Shown one piece after another: positions 1 through 6,258 of a stretch of DNA of 25,199 nt. The translations under genes were made by a program, and so were the position numbers. How positions within the stretch are numbered: position 1 is the stretch's first letter; every line of letters starts with the position of its first letter. The notes beneath the pieces were generated by a model. It saw only the letters and a program-made list of their open reading frames with translations. It was not told where the DNA came from and made no database searches. Source of the DNA: Fibrobacter sp. (GTDB lineage: Bacteria > Fibrobacterota > Fibrobacteria > Fibrobacterales > Fibrobacteraceae); the NCBI GenBank assembly GCA_017520105.1, contig JAFWRL010000031.1:1-25199 (forward strand), in the 5' to 3' direction.

Positions 1-35
<35 letters not shown>

Positions 36-46
36 GGGGTGAACCA

Positions 47-75
47 TATATAGAAATAAACTTTCATGTTGTAAA
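47..75 (-). promoter_or_regulatory. Sigma-70-type promoter of first tRNA-Gly copy
   Basis: Read on the minus strand there is a -35 TTTACA (70-75) and a -10 TATATA (47-52) separated by 17 bp. The -10 ends 11 bases before the tRNA 5' end. The leader GGTTCACC between promoter and tRNA is shared with the second copy, so the two genes probably arose by duplication that included the promoter. Confidence 0.75.
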
Positions 76-286
76 GGGGAAGGGGAAAAATAATGAGTTT
101 TTTGGAGTGGGGACGGGAGATGGGAAAAGGGATTGATGGCTGCGCCAGTCTCCTTGCTTACGCAAGGCTGGCTTGCCACCCTTACGGGCTTTTCGCTTGC
201 GCTCAAAGTCCTAAATTCTTTCCACGGGCTTCGCCCACGAAAGAATTTAGTCGGCCCCTCTTCTCGGGTCCTCGTCCAGTTCGACA
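76..286. other. Intergenic spacer between tRNA copies, no convincing gene
   Basis: Short open frames here have no ribosome binding site, no recognisable motif and unusual composition, so none is called. The only visible structure is the long hairpin at 211-250. Fragments such as GGGCTTTTCGCTTGCGCTC resemble degraded intergenic repeat material. Confidence 0.5.
211..250. repeat. Long palindromic hairpin
   Basis: The arms CTAAATTCTTTC (211-222) and GAAAGAATTTAG (239-250) are perfect complements over 12 bp. Inside, GGGC (226-229) pairs with GCCC (233-236) around a TTC loop after a small internal loop. It has no T-run, so it does not look like an intrinsic terminator. It may be a repeat unit or the remnant of a small structured element. 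Confidence 0.6.
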
Positions 287-326
287 ATAAAAAAGAAAAC
301 CACCTTTGTAGGTGGTTTTCTTTTTT
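287..326 (-). terminator. Intrinsic terminator of tRNA-Gly
   Basis: The stem GAAAACCACC (295-304) pairs with GGTGGTTTTC (311-320) around a 6-base loop and is flanked by A-runs on the left and T-runs on the right. It lies 3-40 bases beyond the 3' end of the minus-strand tRNA gene. The symmetric flanks make it usable in both directions. Confidence 0.9.
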
Positions 327-328
327 AG

Positions 329-401
<73 letters not shown>

Positions 402-412
402 GAGGTGAACCA

Positions 413-441
413 ATTATAGTTTTATTTTTTAGGCTTGTCAA
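413..441 (-). promoter_or_regulatory. Consensus sigma-70 promoter of tRNA-Gly
   Basis: On the minus strand a perfect -35 TTGACA (436-441) and a perfect -10 TATAAT (413-418) are separated by exactly 17 bp. The -10 ends 11 bases before the tRNA 5' end. This is the best housekeeping-type promoter seen in the window. Confidence 0.93.
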
Positions 442-504
442 GGGGAATGTGGGTGAATTAATCAAAAATATTTTATTTTTTGCTAGAAAAGAAAAATACG
501 GTCT

Positions 505-1641
505 ATGTTCGGTATTTATATTCACGTCCCGTTTTGTGCGAAAATTTGCGATTATTGCGATTTTCGCGTGATGCCTGCGAATGCTCGGCTGTTTGAAGAG
601 TATGCGGGCTTGCTGGAGCGTGAAATTCATGTCTTTGACGAAGTTCATAAGGGGGCGCTCTCGCAAGCGCGGACGCTTTATCTTGGCGGCGGAACTCCCT
701 CAATTTTGCCGGAAGCGTGCCTTGAACGTATTTTTGCGGTACTCGAAGCGTGTGGCGTGCGCGTTCGTGAACTGGACGAAGTTTCGATGGAGTTCAATCC
801 GGAATCGTGTACCGAAGAATCTGTGCAGGCCGCGCTTTCGTGCGGGGTTCGCCGCTTTAGTCTCGGACTCCAGACGTTTTCGCAAACGCTGCTGGACCGC
901 ATAGGCCGCAGGCATACGGTAGAGCGCGGTTTTGAGGCGCTTCATTTGTTAACGTCGCTCCCGCAGGCGAAGGTTTCGGCGGATTTAATGTTCGATTTGC
1001 CGGGGCAGTCGGTGGATTCTTTCTTGAGCGATGTTGACCGTTTGTCGGATTTTCCGCTTGGACACTTGAGTTTTTACGGCTTGAACGTGGGCGAGAGGAC
1101 GCTTTTGGGCGGTCGCGTATCTCGTGGCGAAGAAAAAATTGATGATAGCTTGTACGAGCCGATGTATCTCGGTGGCGTCGAGATTCTGGAGAAAAAAGGT
1201 TTTCTGCGTTATGAGGTTTCGAATTTTGCACAACCGGGCAACGAGAGCTTGCATAACATGAACTACTGGAATCGCGGCGAGTACATTGGCTTTGGGCCGG
1301 GTGCGCATAGCTTTTTTGACGGTCGTCGTTTCTGTGCTCCGGAAATGTACCCTCGCTGGCGTGATTACGTGAATGCGGGCTCGCCAGACGCGTCGCTGAC
1401 ATACGACGATTTAGACAAGGACGACATCTTGACGGAGCGCGTGTGGCTTTCACTGCGGCAACGTTCCGGGCTGGACTTGAATAAACTTGCGGCTGAAGGT
1501 GCCGTTATTTCGCCGGATGGCTATGAACCGTGGGTCAAAAAAGGATTTGCAACGCTTGAAGGTGGATTCTTGAAACTCGTCGGCCGCGGTTGGATTTTCA
1601 TGGACAGCATCGTCACGGACGTATTGAACGCCTGCCAGTAA
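505..1641 (+). CDS. hemW: HemW-like radical SAM protein (heme chaperone / coproporphyrinogen III oxidase-like)
   Basis: This 378-aa protein opens with YIHVPFCAKICDYCDF. Its Cys11, Cys15 and Cys18 form the CxxxCxxC motif that binds the radical-SAM [4Fe-4S] cluster. It continues with YLGGGTPS, EFNPES and FSLGLQTF, the glycine-rich SAM-binding and barrel motifs of the HemN/HemW family. A C-terminal HemN-type domain follows (around residues 290-370). The motif at the very N terminus and the roughly 380-aa length fit HemW, which inserts heme, rather than the longer oxygen-independent coproporphyrinogen oxidase HemN. The ATG at 505 puts the FeS motif at residue 11, normal for HemW; no strong Shine-Dalgarno is visible. 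It is convergent with the sigma-factor gene and divergent from the tRNA-Gly promoter. Confidence 0.88.
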   Translation: MFGIYIHVPFCAKICDYCDFRVMPANARLFEEYAGLLEREIHVFDEVHKGALSQARTLYLGGGTPSILPEACLERIFAVLEACGVRVRELDEVSMEFNPESCTEESVQAALSCGVRRFSLGLQTFSQTLLDRIGRRHTVERGFEALHLLTSLPQAKVSADLMFDLPGQSVDSFLSDVDRLSDFPLGHLSFYGLNVGERTLLGGRVSRGEEKIDDSLYEPMYLGGVEILEKKGFLRYEVSNFAQPGNESLHNMNYWNRGEYIGFGPGAHSFFDGRRFCAPEMYPRWRDYVNAGSPDASLTYDDLDKDDILTERVWLSLRQRSGLDLNKLAAEGAVISPDGYEPWVKKGFATLEGGFLKLVGRGWIFMDSIVTDVLNACQ

Positions 1642-1652
1642 GGGCTCAGCAT

Positions 1653-1711
1653 AAAAGGAGATGCCCGCTTACTTCGACTGCGCTCAGCACAGGCTCCGGC
1701 GGGTATGACAA
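1653..1711. repeat. Intergenic palindromic repeat (AAAAGGAGAT...ATGACA family), probable terminator for the minus-strand gene
   Basis: The element starts with AAAAGGAGAT, then GCCCGC (1663-1668), and closes with GCGGGT (1699-1704) and ATGACA (1705-1710). The 30-base centre contains CTTCGACTGCGCTCAGC, a typical intergenic repeat string. Read on the minus strand it is a hairpin followed by CTCCTTTT, so it could terminate the sigma-factor gene that ends at 1746. A copy with the same boundaries lies at 10152-10178, also downstream of a minus-strand gene. Confidence 0.7.
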
Positions 1712-1745
1712 GTTTAATTTTGGTTTGCGCGCAACTCTCGGCTTG

Positions 1746-2558
1746 CTACTTATTAATCGCAGCCAAGAACGCGTCCTTCTTTTCTTGCAAGAAGTCCTTG
1801 CTATTGTACTTGCGGATGCGGCGGAGAGCCTGGTCACGCAACTGACGCACACGTTCGTGGGAAATGTTCATGGATTCGCCCACTTCGCGCAGTGTCTGCG
1901 GAGCTTCCTGGTTGATGCCGAAAATGCCGGTGATGACCTTGGCTTCGCGTTCCGGGAGCTGTTCCATGAGGTCGCGAGCGAGAGCTTCGACGCTCTGGAT
2001 TTCGGAGTCGGCTTCCGGGTTCGATGCGCCACTGTCCGGGAGGACTTCGGCGTAAGTGGCCTTGGAATCTGCCTTGAGCGGGCTGTCGAACGAAACGCCG
2101 CGCTGGCCGATTTGGATAAGTTCGCGGATTTCTTCGTTGATTTCCTTACCGCGGGACTGCTCGTGCAAGGCCTTGCGCACGCGGAGGTGCTGGTTTGCCG
2201 GCAAGCGGATGAGGTTGCCCTGTTCGTTAATAGCACGAGTAATGTAAGCCTTGATCCACCAGACGCCATAGCTGATGAATTTGAGACCACGGGTGTGTTC
2301 GAAGGATTCGATTGCGCGGACAAGTCCCATAGCGCCTTCGCTGACCAAGTCCGGAAGCGGAATCGGGCAACCACGGTACTGGATGGCCACTTTGAGCACA
2401 AAACGCATGTTTGCAGAAATCAGTTTTTTACGGGCGATTTTGTCGCCTTCTTTTGCTTTCTGGAAAAGAATCTGTTCTTCTTCGCGGGAGAGGGGTGCGG
2501 TACGACGGATGTCTTCTAAGTATCTTTTGAGAGTGGTATCGGTAGAATCAATATGCAT
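1746..2558 (-). CDS. RNA polymerase sigma-70 family factor (RpoD/RpoS-like, lacks region 1.1)
   Basis: A 270-aa sigma factor. Region 1.2 is at about residues 8-40 (LKRYLEDIRRTAPLSREEE). Region 2 is at about 45-115, with LPDLVSEGAMGLVRAIESF and the -10 recognition segment GLKFISYGVWWIK. Region 3 begins at about 117 (NEQGNLIRLPANQH). Region 4 is at about 200-255, with the helix-turn-helix TLREVGESMNISHERVRQLR that reads the -35. There is no long region 1.1, and it is far shorter than typical proteobacterial RpoD. The length resembles the compact sigma-70 factors of Bacteroidota-like bacteria, so primary versus alternative role cannot be settled. ATG 2558 has AAGG about 8 bases upstream. A sigma-54 promoter lies 37-53 bases before the start codon, while no good sigma-70 promoter is visible. 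Confidence 0.93.
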   Translation of the reverse strand: MHIDSTDTTLKRYLEDIRRTAPLSREEEQILFQKAKEGDKIARKKLISANMRFVLKVAIQYRGCPIPLPDLVSEGAMGLVRAIESFEHTRGLKFISYGVWWIKAYITRAINEQGNLIRLPANQHLRVRKALHEQSRGKEINEEIRELIQIGQRGVSFDSPLKADSKATYAEVLPDSGASNPEADSEIQSVEALARDLMEQLPEREAKVITGIFGINQEAPQTLREVGESMNISHERVRQLRDQALRRIRKYNSKDFLQEKKDAFLAAINK

Positions 2559-2594
2559 TTTAAAAACCTTGCCCTTATAATATCGCTTTTTTAA

Positions 2595-2611
2595 AGCAAG
2601 TTGCGTGCCAA
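2595..2611 (-). promoter_or_regulatory. Sigma-54 (-24/-12) promoter
   Basis: Read on the minus strand the sequence is TTGGCACGCAACTTGCT. It fits the sigma-54 consensus TGGCACG-N4-TTGC at every defined position, with the required 10 bases between the GG and GC dinucleotides. Transcription would start about 12 bases past the GC, giving a leader of roughly 25-30 nt to the ATG at 2558, with AAGG in that leader. No other TGGCAC-N5-TTGC match was noticed in the window. Enhancer sites for the activator were not recognised. Confidence 0.8.
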
Positions 2612-2870
2612 TTGTGTAAAATTTTCCAAATTTTTTACAAATAGGACCTTAAATAGCTTTTTTCCGTGTTTTAAATCAAGTTCAACCTCAGGTTTTTGTT
2701 GAAAAATTGCAAAATTTGTCGTAAAAATATAACAAATTTTTCAAAACGTGACAATATTACACAGAAACAGAGTGCGCAAAATGCTACAGATGTTGTCACC
2801 CATTCTGAAAAATGGCGCTGAATGTAATCCTGTGTTTCATTTTGAGATGTGAAGTTAGGGGGCCGAGGGG

Positions 2871-2959
2871 TGTCATCCTGAGCAAGCGCAGCACGTCGAA
2901 GGGGCCAGTTAAGTTTTGAATCGCACTGGATTCTTCGACCTTGCGGTCTCAGAATGACG
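2871..2959. repeat. Imperfect long palindrome (GTCATCCTGAG...CTCAGAATGAC type)
   Basis: The outer arms GTCATCCTGAG (2872-2882) and CTCAGAATGAC (2948-2958) are inverted with one mismatch. An inner pair GTCGAAG (2894-2900) and CTTCGAC (2933-2939) is perfect. The structure resembles REP/MITE-like dispersed palindromes and shares the TGTCAT end with other repeats in this window. Confidence 0.65.
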
Positions 2960-3216
2960 TTTCTAATGACCGTTGACCAATGACTAACCACCAACCGCAA
3001 TTTACTAGCCTCTTTCGTCTCTCGTCTTTGGACTTTGCACATGTGCTAAATGCTAGGCTCAATTATGTCAAAAAACAAGTTTTTTGCCGCAATATTCGCC
3101 TTACGCATTTATCGCTTTGCTCAAGTCCCAACTGATCGTCTCGGTCATGCCCAACTTCGTTGGTCGCAACGCTCGACTTATTCAGTTGTCGTCTCTCGTC
3201 TAATAACCCACTTCTA

Positions 3217-3240
3217 ACTTCCTACTTCCTACTTCCTACT
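3217..3240 (+). repeat. Heptamer tandem repeat (ACTTCCT)n
   Basis: Three complete copies of ACTTCCT plus ACT run from 3217 to 3240 and end 27 bases before the methyltransferase ATG at 3268. The unit is not a multiple of three, but the tract lies outside the chosen reading frame. Copy-number change would therefore alter leader length rather than protein sequence. Confidence 0.75.
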
Positions 3241-3267
3241 CTCATTTTTTCATATATTTTCCTCGTT

Positions 3268-4044
3268 ATGTCGATTAAAGAACCCGATCAATCTGTTTGG
3301 AACCGTTTTTGGCAGCGCAAGAACGACATGGACAAGGTCTATCCGTCTTCGCCGTCTATTATAGAAGCTATCAAGAAGAATTTTAAGCTCGAAGGCTTGA
3401 AGGTTTTGGAGGTCGGTGCAGGTACCGGCCGCGACAGTGCCGAACTCGCTCGTTTGGGCGCCGATGTCTATGTTCTCGATTACGCCGAAAATAGCCTGAA
3501 AATCGTTAATTCTCTCCGCGAAAGCGAAAACCTTACAAATTTGCACTTGGTCCGTGGCGATGCGTTCAAGTCGCCGTTCCCGGACAACACTTTTGACTTG
3601 GTTTTCCATCAGGGCTTGGCTGAACATTTCAAGGATTCGCTCCCGCTGATTCAGGAAAATTTCCGCATCGTAAAGCATGGCGGTTGCTGCCTTTGCGACG
3701 TGCCGCAGACTGTTCATCCCTATACGATTATCAAGCATATTTTGATTGCGATGGACAAGTGGTTTGCGGGTTGGGAAAAGCAGTTTACGATGGGGCAACT
3801 CAAGCAACTCATGCGTGATGCGGGCTTTGAATGCGTTTACCAGTATGGCGACTGGATGCGCCCGAACCTTTTCTATCGAATCCTTCGCGAACTCGGCTTC
3901 AAGTTCGGTGTTGAACTCCCGAAGTATCCGCTTGACGGAACCGCTTATCAGAAGTTTAAGGATAAAATTTTGGACTCGCTCCAGTCCGTGCCGGTGATGC
4001 ATTACACACAACTTTGCATTGGCGTTATCGGGCGTAAACCTTAG
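3268..4044 (+). CDS. SAM-dependent class I methyltransferase
   Basis: This 258-aa protein has the Rossmann-type motif I VLEVGAGTGRDSA at about residues 46-58, the acidic ribose-binding position in VLDYAE (about 69-74), and a motif IV region FDLVFHQGLAEHF. This is the Methyltransf_11/25 pattern for small-molecule or lipid/glycan methylation; the substrate cannot be told. The ATG at 3268 is chosen because upstream in-frame sequence is low-complexity repeat. No clear Shine-Dalgarno precedes it. It is the first gene of a run in which the next start lies 8 bases after this stop, so it probably acts with the glycosyltransferase and membrane protein that follow. Confidence 0.88.
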   Translation: MSIKEPDQSVWNRFWQRKNDMDKVYPSSPSIIEAIKKNFKLEGLKVLEVGAGTGRDSAELARLGADVYVLDYAENSLKIVNSLRESENLTNLHLVRGDAFKSPFPDNTFDLVFHQGLAEHFKDSLPLIQENFRIVKHGGCCLCDVPQTVHPYTIIKHILIAMDKWFAGWEKQFTMGQLKQLMRDAGFECVYQYGDWMRPNLFYRILRELGFKFGVELPKYPLDGTAYQKFKDKILDSLQSVPVMHYTQLCIGVIGRKP

Positions 4045-4052
4045 GTGATTGC

Positions 4053-5207
4053 TTGAAAATTCTCGTCGTAAATTATCGGGATCGCATGCATCCGGCTGCC
4101 GGCGGCGCCGAAAAGCATTTGCATCGCATTTTCTCGAAGATTGTAGAGATGGGGCACGAAGTGGTCCTGTTTACGACGGCTTTTTCGGGGGCCAAGGAGC
4201 GCGAGGTTGTCGATGGAATTCAGGTCATCCGCAAGGGTGGCGATTTGATGTTCCAATTCACGGTTGCATTGAACTTGAAAAAGCTTGACCGCGAATTCAA
4301 CTTTGACGTTGTCGTTGAAGATTTGAACAAGTTGCCGGTCTTTGCGCATTGGTTCGTTCGCAAACCGCTCTTGGTGCAGATGCATCACTTGTGGCGCAAG
4401 TCGATTTTTGCGGAGGCCTTTTTCCCGGTAGCGTTTGGCGTCTGGTTCTTTGAGCGGATTATTCCGTTTTTTTACCGCACGCAGCCGTTTGTCGTCGTAA
4501 GCCCGAGCACCAAGAAAGAACTTGCCGAAATTGGTGTGGATGAAGGCCGGATTTCCGTGATTTACAACGGCTCGGAAATGCCTGCGATTGACGCACTGAT
4601 CAACGAAGGTTCGTGTTGTGAAACTGCCGCGCAGTCTAGTAGAGAAAATGCGCCGGAACCTTATTTCATCTGGCTTTCTCGCGTCCACCGCTACAAGGGA
4701 ATCTGGACGGCGCTTGAAGCGTTTGAAATTTTTTCGAAAAAGCACCCTGAAGTCAAGTTGTATGTTGTCGGTGATGGACCGCTTTTGAAAAAGCTTCCGG
4801 CTTGGATTGAATCGCACGGCCTGGATGGCAAGGTGGAATTGACGGGGTATGTTTCGTCGGCCCGCAAGTACGAACTGCTTTCGTCTTCGCTTGCGCTGTT
4901 GCAGACGAGCTACAAGGAAGGCTGGGGCCTTACCGTGATGGAAGCGGCGCAGCTCTGCAAGACGACGATTGCTTCCGATGTGCCGGGACTGCGCGATAGC
5001 GTTCGTGATGGCGAAACCGGAATCCTGTTCCCATCGGGCGATGCTGCCGCGTGTGCCTCTGCGATGGAAAAAGTTTATGGCGATGCAGAACTGCGGACGA
5101 ATCTCGGTCGTAATGCCAAGCGCTATGCCGAATCGTTCAGCTGGGAAAATTCTGCTCGAGAAACGTTAGAGTTGTTGCAACGTACGGTTGAGGGGAGCGT
5201 ACGATAA
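4053..5207 (+). CDS. Glycosyltransferase family 4 (group 1)
   Basis: The 384-aa protein has a GT-B layout. The N-terminal acceptor half begins MKILVVNYRDRMHPAAGGAE, with the GGAE loop at about 17-20. The C-terminal GT4 half begins near FIWLSRVHRYKG. The donor-phosphate motif EGWGLTVMEAA contains Glu289 and Glu297 in the E-x7-E spacing typical of retaining GT4 enzymes. There is no signal peptide, so it acts at the cytoplasmic face. The start is TTG, with AGGTG overlapping the stop codon of the upstream methyltransferase, indicating translational coupling. Its stop overlaps the next start (TAATG). Sugar donor and acceptor are unknown; a lipid-linked glycan or glycolipid is the natural inference. 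Confidence 0.9.
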   Translation: MKILVVNYRDRMHPAAGGAEKHLHRIFSKIVEMGHEVVLFTTAFSGAKEREVVDGIQVIRKGGDLMFQFTVALNLKKLDREFNFDVVVEDLNKLPVFAHWFVRKPLLVQMHHLWRKSIFAEAFFPVAFGVWFFERIIPFFYRTQPFVVVSPSTKKELAEIGVDEGRISVIYNGSEMPAIDALINEGSCCETAAQSSRENAPEPYFIWLSRVHRYKGIWTALEAFEIFSKKHPEVKLYVVGDGPLLKKLPAWIESHGLDGKVELTGYVSSARKYELLSSSLALLQTSYKEGWGLTVMEAAQLCKTTIASDVPGLRDSVRDGETGILFPSGDAAACASAMEKVYGDAELRTNLGRNAKRYAESFSWENSARETLELLQRTVEGSVR

Positions 5208-6193
5208 TGACATTGAATCCGAAGTATAAGTCGCTGATTATTTTTTGTTTGAAACTGGTGGTGACGCTTGTCCCCGCTTACTTTGTCTATTGTAACATTG
5301 TGAACGACCCGGAATGGGATGTGAGCGACCTCTACAACTTGTTCCAGAAGAATAGCGTTTCTCCGCTTTTCTTGGCGTTGCTTTGCCTTGCGGTTTCGAA
5401 TTTTACCGCCTGCTACCAGTGGAAACTCCTGCTTGAAAAACAGGGTGTCCGCATGAAGTATGGCGAACTCCTTAAGCTTTATTATGTGGGACTGTTCTTT
5501 AACAACTTTATGCCGGGCAATGTCGGTGGTGACGTCAAGAAGGTCTATGACATTCGCATGCAGGGTGGCCAGGACACCGTTGGTGCAGGCTTTACGGCGA
5601 CGGTGTTTGATCGGTTGTTTGGACTATTCTTTATTACGTTGTTTGCGCTTGCCGTAGGCGCGTTGTTCTTTGTACATGATCCTGAACAGCGTGCGTTCAT
5701 TTGGCCGTCCATTTGGATTTTTATCGGTTTCTGCGTGATGTTTGCCGGACTTCTGAGCCGTCGAATCGGCAAGTTCTTTTGCGACTTCGCTGCGAAAATT
5801 TTGCCCGAAAAAATCGAGACGCGATTGCTCCGTATGTTTGAGCGTTTCCAGAAGTTCCGTTCCAAGAAACTTTGGGTGAATATTATTTGTCTTTCGATGG
5901 TGACGCAGTCGTTGCGCATCTTCGTCCACTTTTTCTGCGGGATTGCCGTTGGCGTGAACCTCTCGATGTCGTGGTACTTCTATTACATTCCGCTTGTTGC
6001 GATTGTAAGTGCACTCCCGATTTCGATTGGCGGGTTCGGTCCGCGTGAATTTTTGGCGCAGTCGCTTTTTGCACGGGCTGGAGTGCCCGGTCTTGAATCG
6101 GTTGTAATCCAACTGCTTGCATATTTTGTAAGTTTGTTGTTGAGCTTGTTCGGCGCTGTCGTCTTCTTGATGGGGCCGAAAAAGTCTCGGTAA
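5207..6193 (+). CDS. UPF0104 / lysylphosphatidylglycerol synthase-type transmembrane protein
   Basis: The 328-aa polytopic protein has about eight hydrophobic segments. It carries the family motifs NNFMPGNVGGDVKKVYDI (about residues 102-119) and LPISIGGFGPREF (about 265-277), which mark the membrane domain shared by MprF N-terminal regions and AglD-like proteins. Such proteins are proposed to flip lipids or lipid-linked sugars. The cytosolic aminoacyl-transferase domain of MprF is absent. ATG overlaps the previous stop, with GAGGGGA upstream, so it is coupled to the GT4 gene. A paralogue with the same two motifs (NNLLPTGFGGDAVKS, LPISLNGIGVREG) is encoded at 10223-11164. Confidence 0.87.
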   Translation: MTLNPKYKSLIIFCLKLVVTLVPAYFVYCNIVNDPEWDVSDLYNLFQKNSVSPLFLALLCLAVSNFTACYQWKLLLEKQGVRMKYGELLKLYYVGLFFNNFMPGNVGGDVKKVYDIRMQGGQDTVGAGFTATVFDRLFGLFFITLFALAVGALFFVHDPEQRAFIWPSIWIFIGFCVMFAGLLSRRIGKFFCDFAAKILPEKIETRLLRMFERFQKFRSKKLWVNIICLSMVTQSLRIFVHFFCGIAVGVNLSMSWYFYYIPLVAIVSALPISIGGFGPREFLAQSLFARAGVPGLESVVIQLLAYFVSLLLSLFGAVVFLMGPKKSR

Positions 6194-6258
6194 TTTTCTA
6201 AATCGTTTACTATATCCGTTTGCTATATGAACTTGCGCTTAAGGGGCGCTGTGGTTTT

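Larger units (their letters stand above)
2612..3267. other. Repeat-rich non-coding gap
   Basis: No credible gene was found. The first part (2612-2760) is very AT-rich and could hold activator sites for the sigma-54 promoter. Then come a palindromic repeat (2871-2959), a 13-bp direct repeat TCGTCTCTCGTCT at 3015-3027 and 3189-3201, a perfect 8-bp dyad CAAAAAAC/GTTTTTTG at 3069-3086, and a heptamer tandem repeat at 3217-3240. An open frame at 2671-3042 on the minus strand is composed largely of the repeat and has no ribosome binding site. Confidence 0.6.

Noticed and set aside
2671..3042. 123-aa open frame in the intergenic gap
   Set aside because: Much of it is translation of the palindromic repeat at 2871-2959, and it lacks a ribosome binding site and codon bias.
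3217..3240. CRISPR-like array
   Set aside because: The units are only 7 bp with no spacers, so this is a simple tandem repeat. No spaced repeats of CRISPR length were seen anywhere in the window.
3160..3267. Upstream extension of the methyltransferase frame
   Set aside because: The extra 36 residues are a translation of tandem repeats and AT-rich spacer; the class I methyltransferase fold starts properly from ATG 3268.
5207..6193. Full MprF (lysylphosphatidylglycerol synthase)
   Set aside because: Only the membrane domain is present; the cytosolic aminoacyl-transferase domain is missing from both copies, so lysyl-PG synthesis is not claimed.
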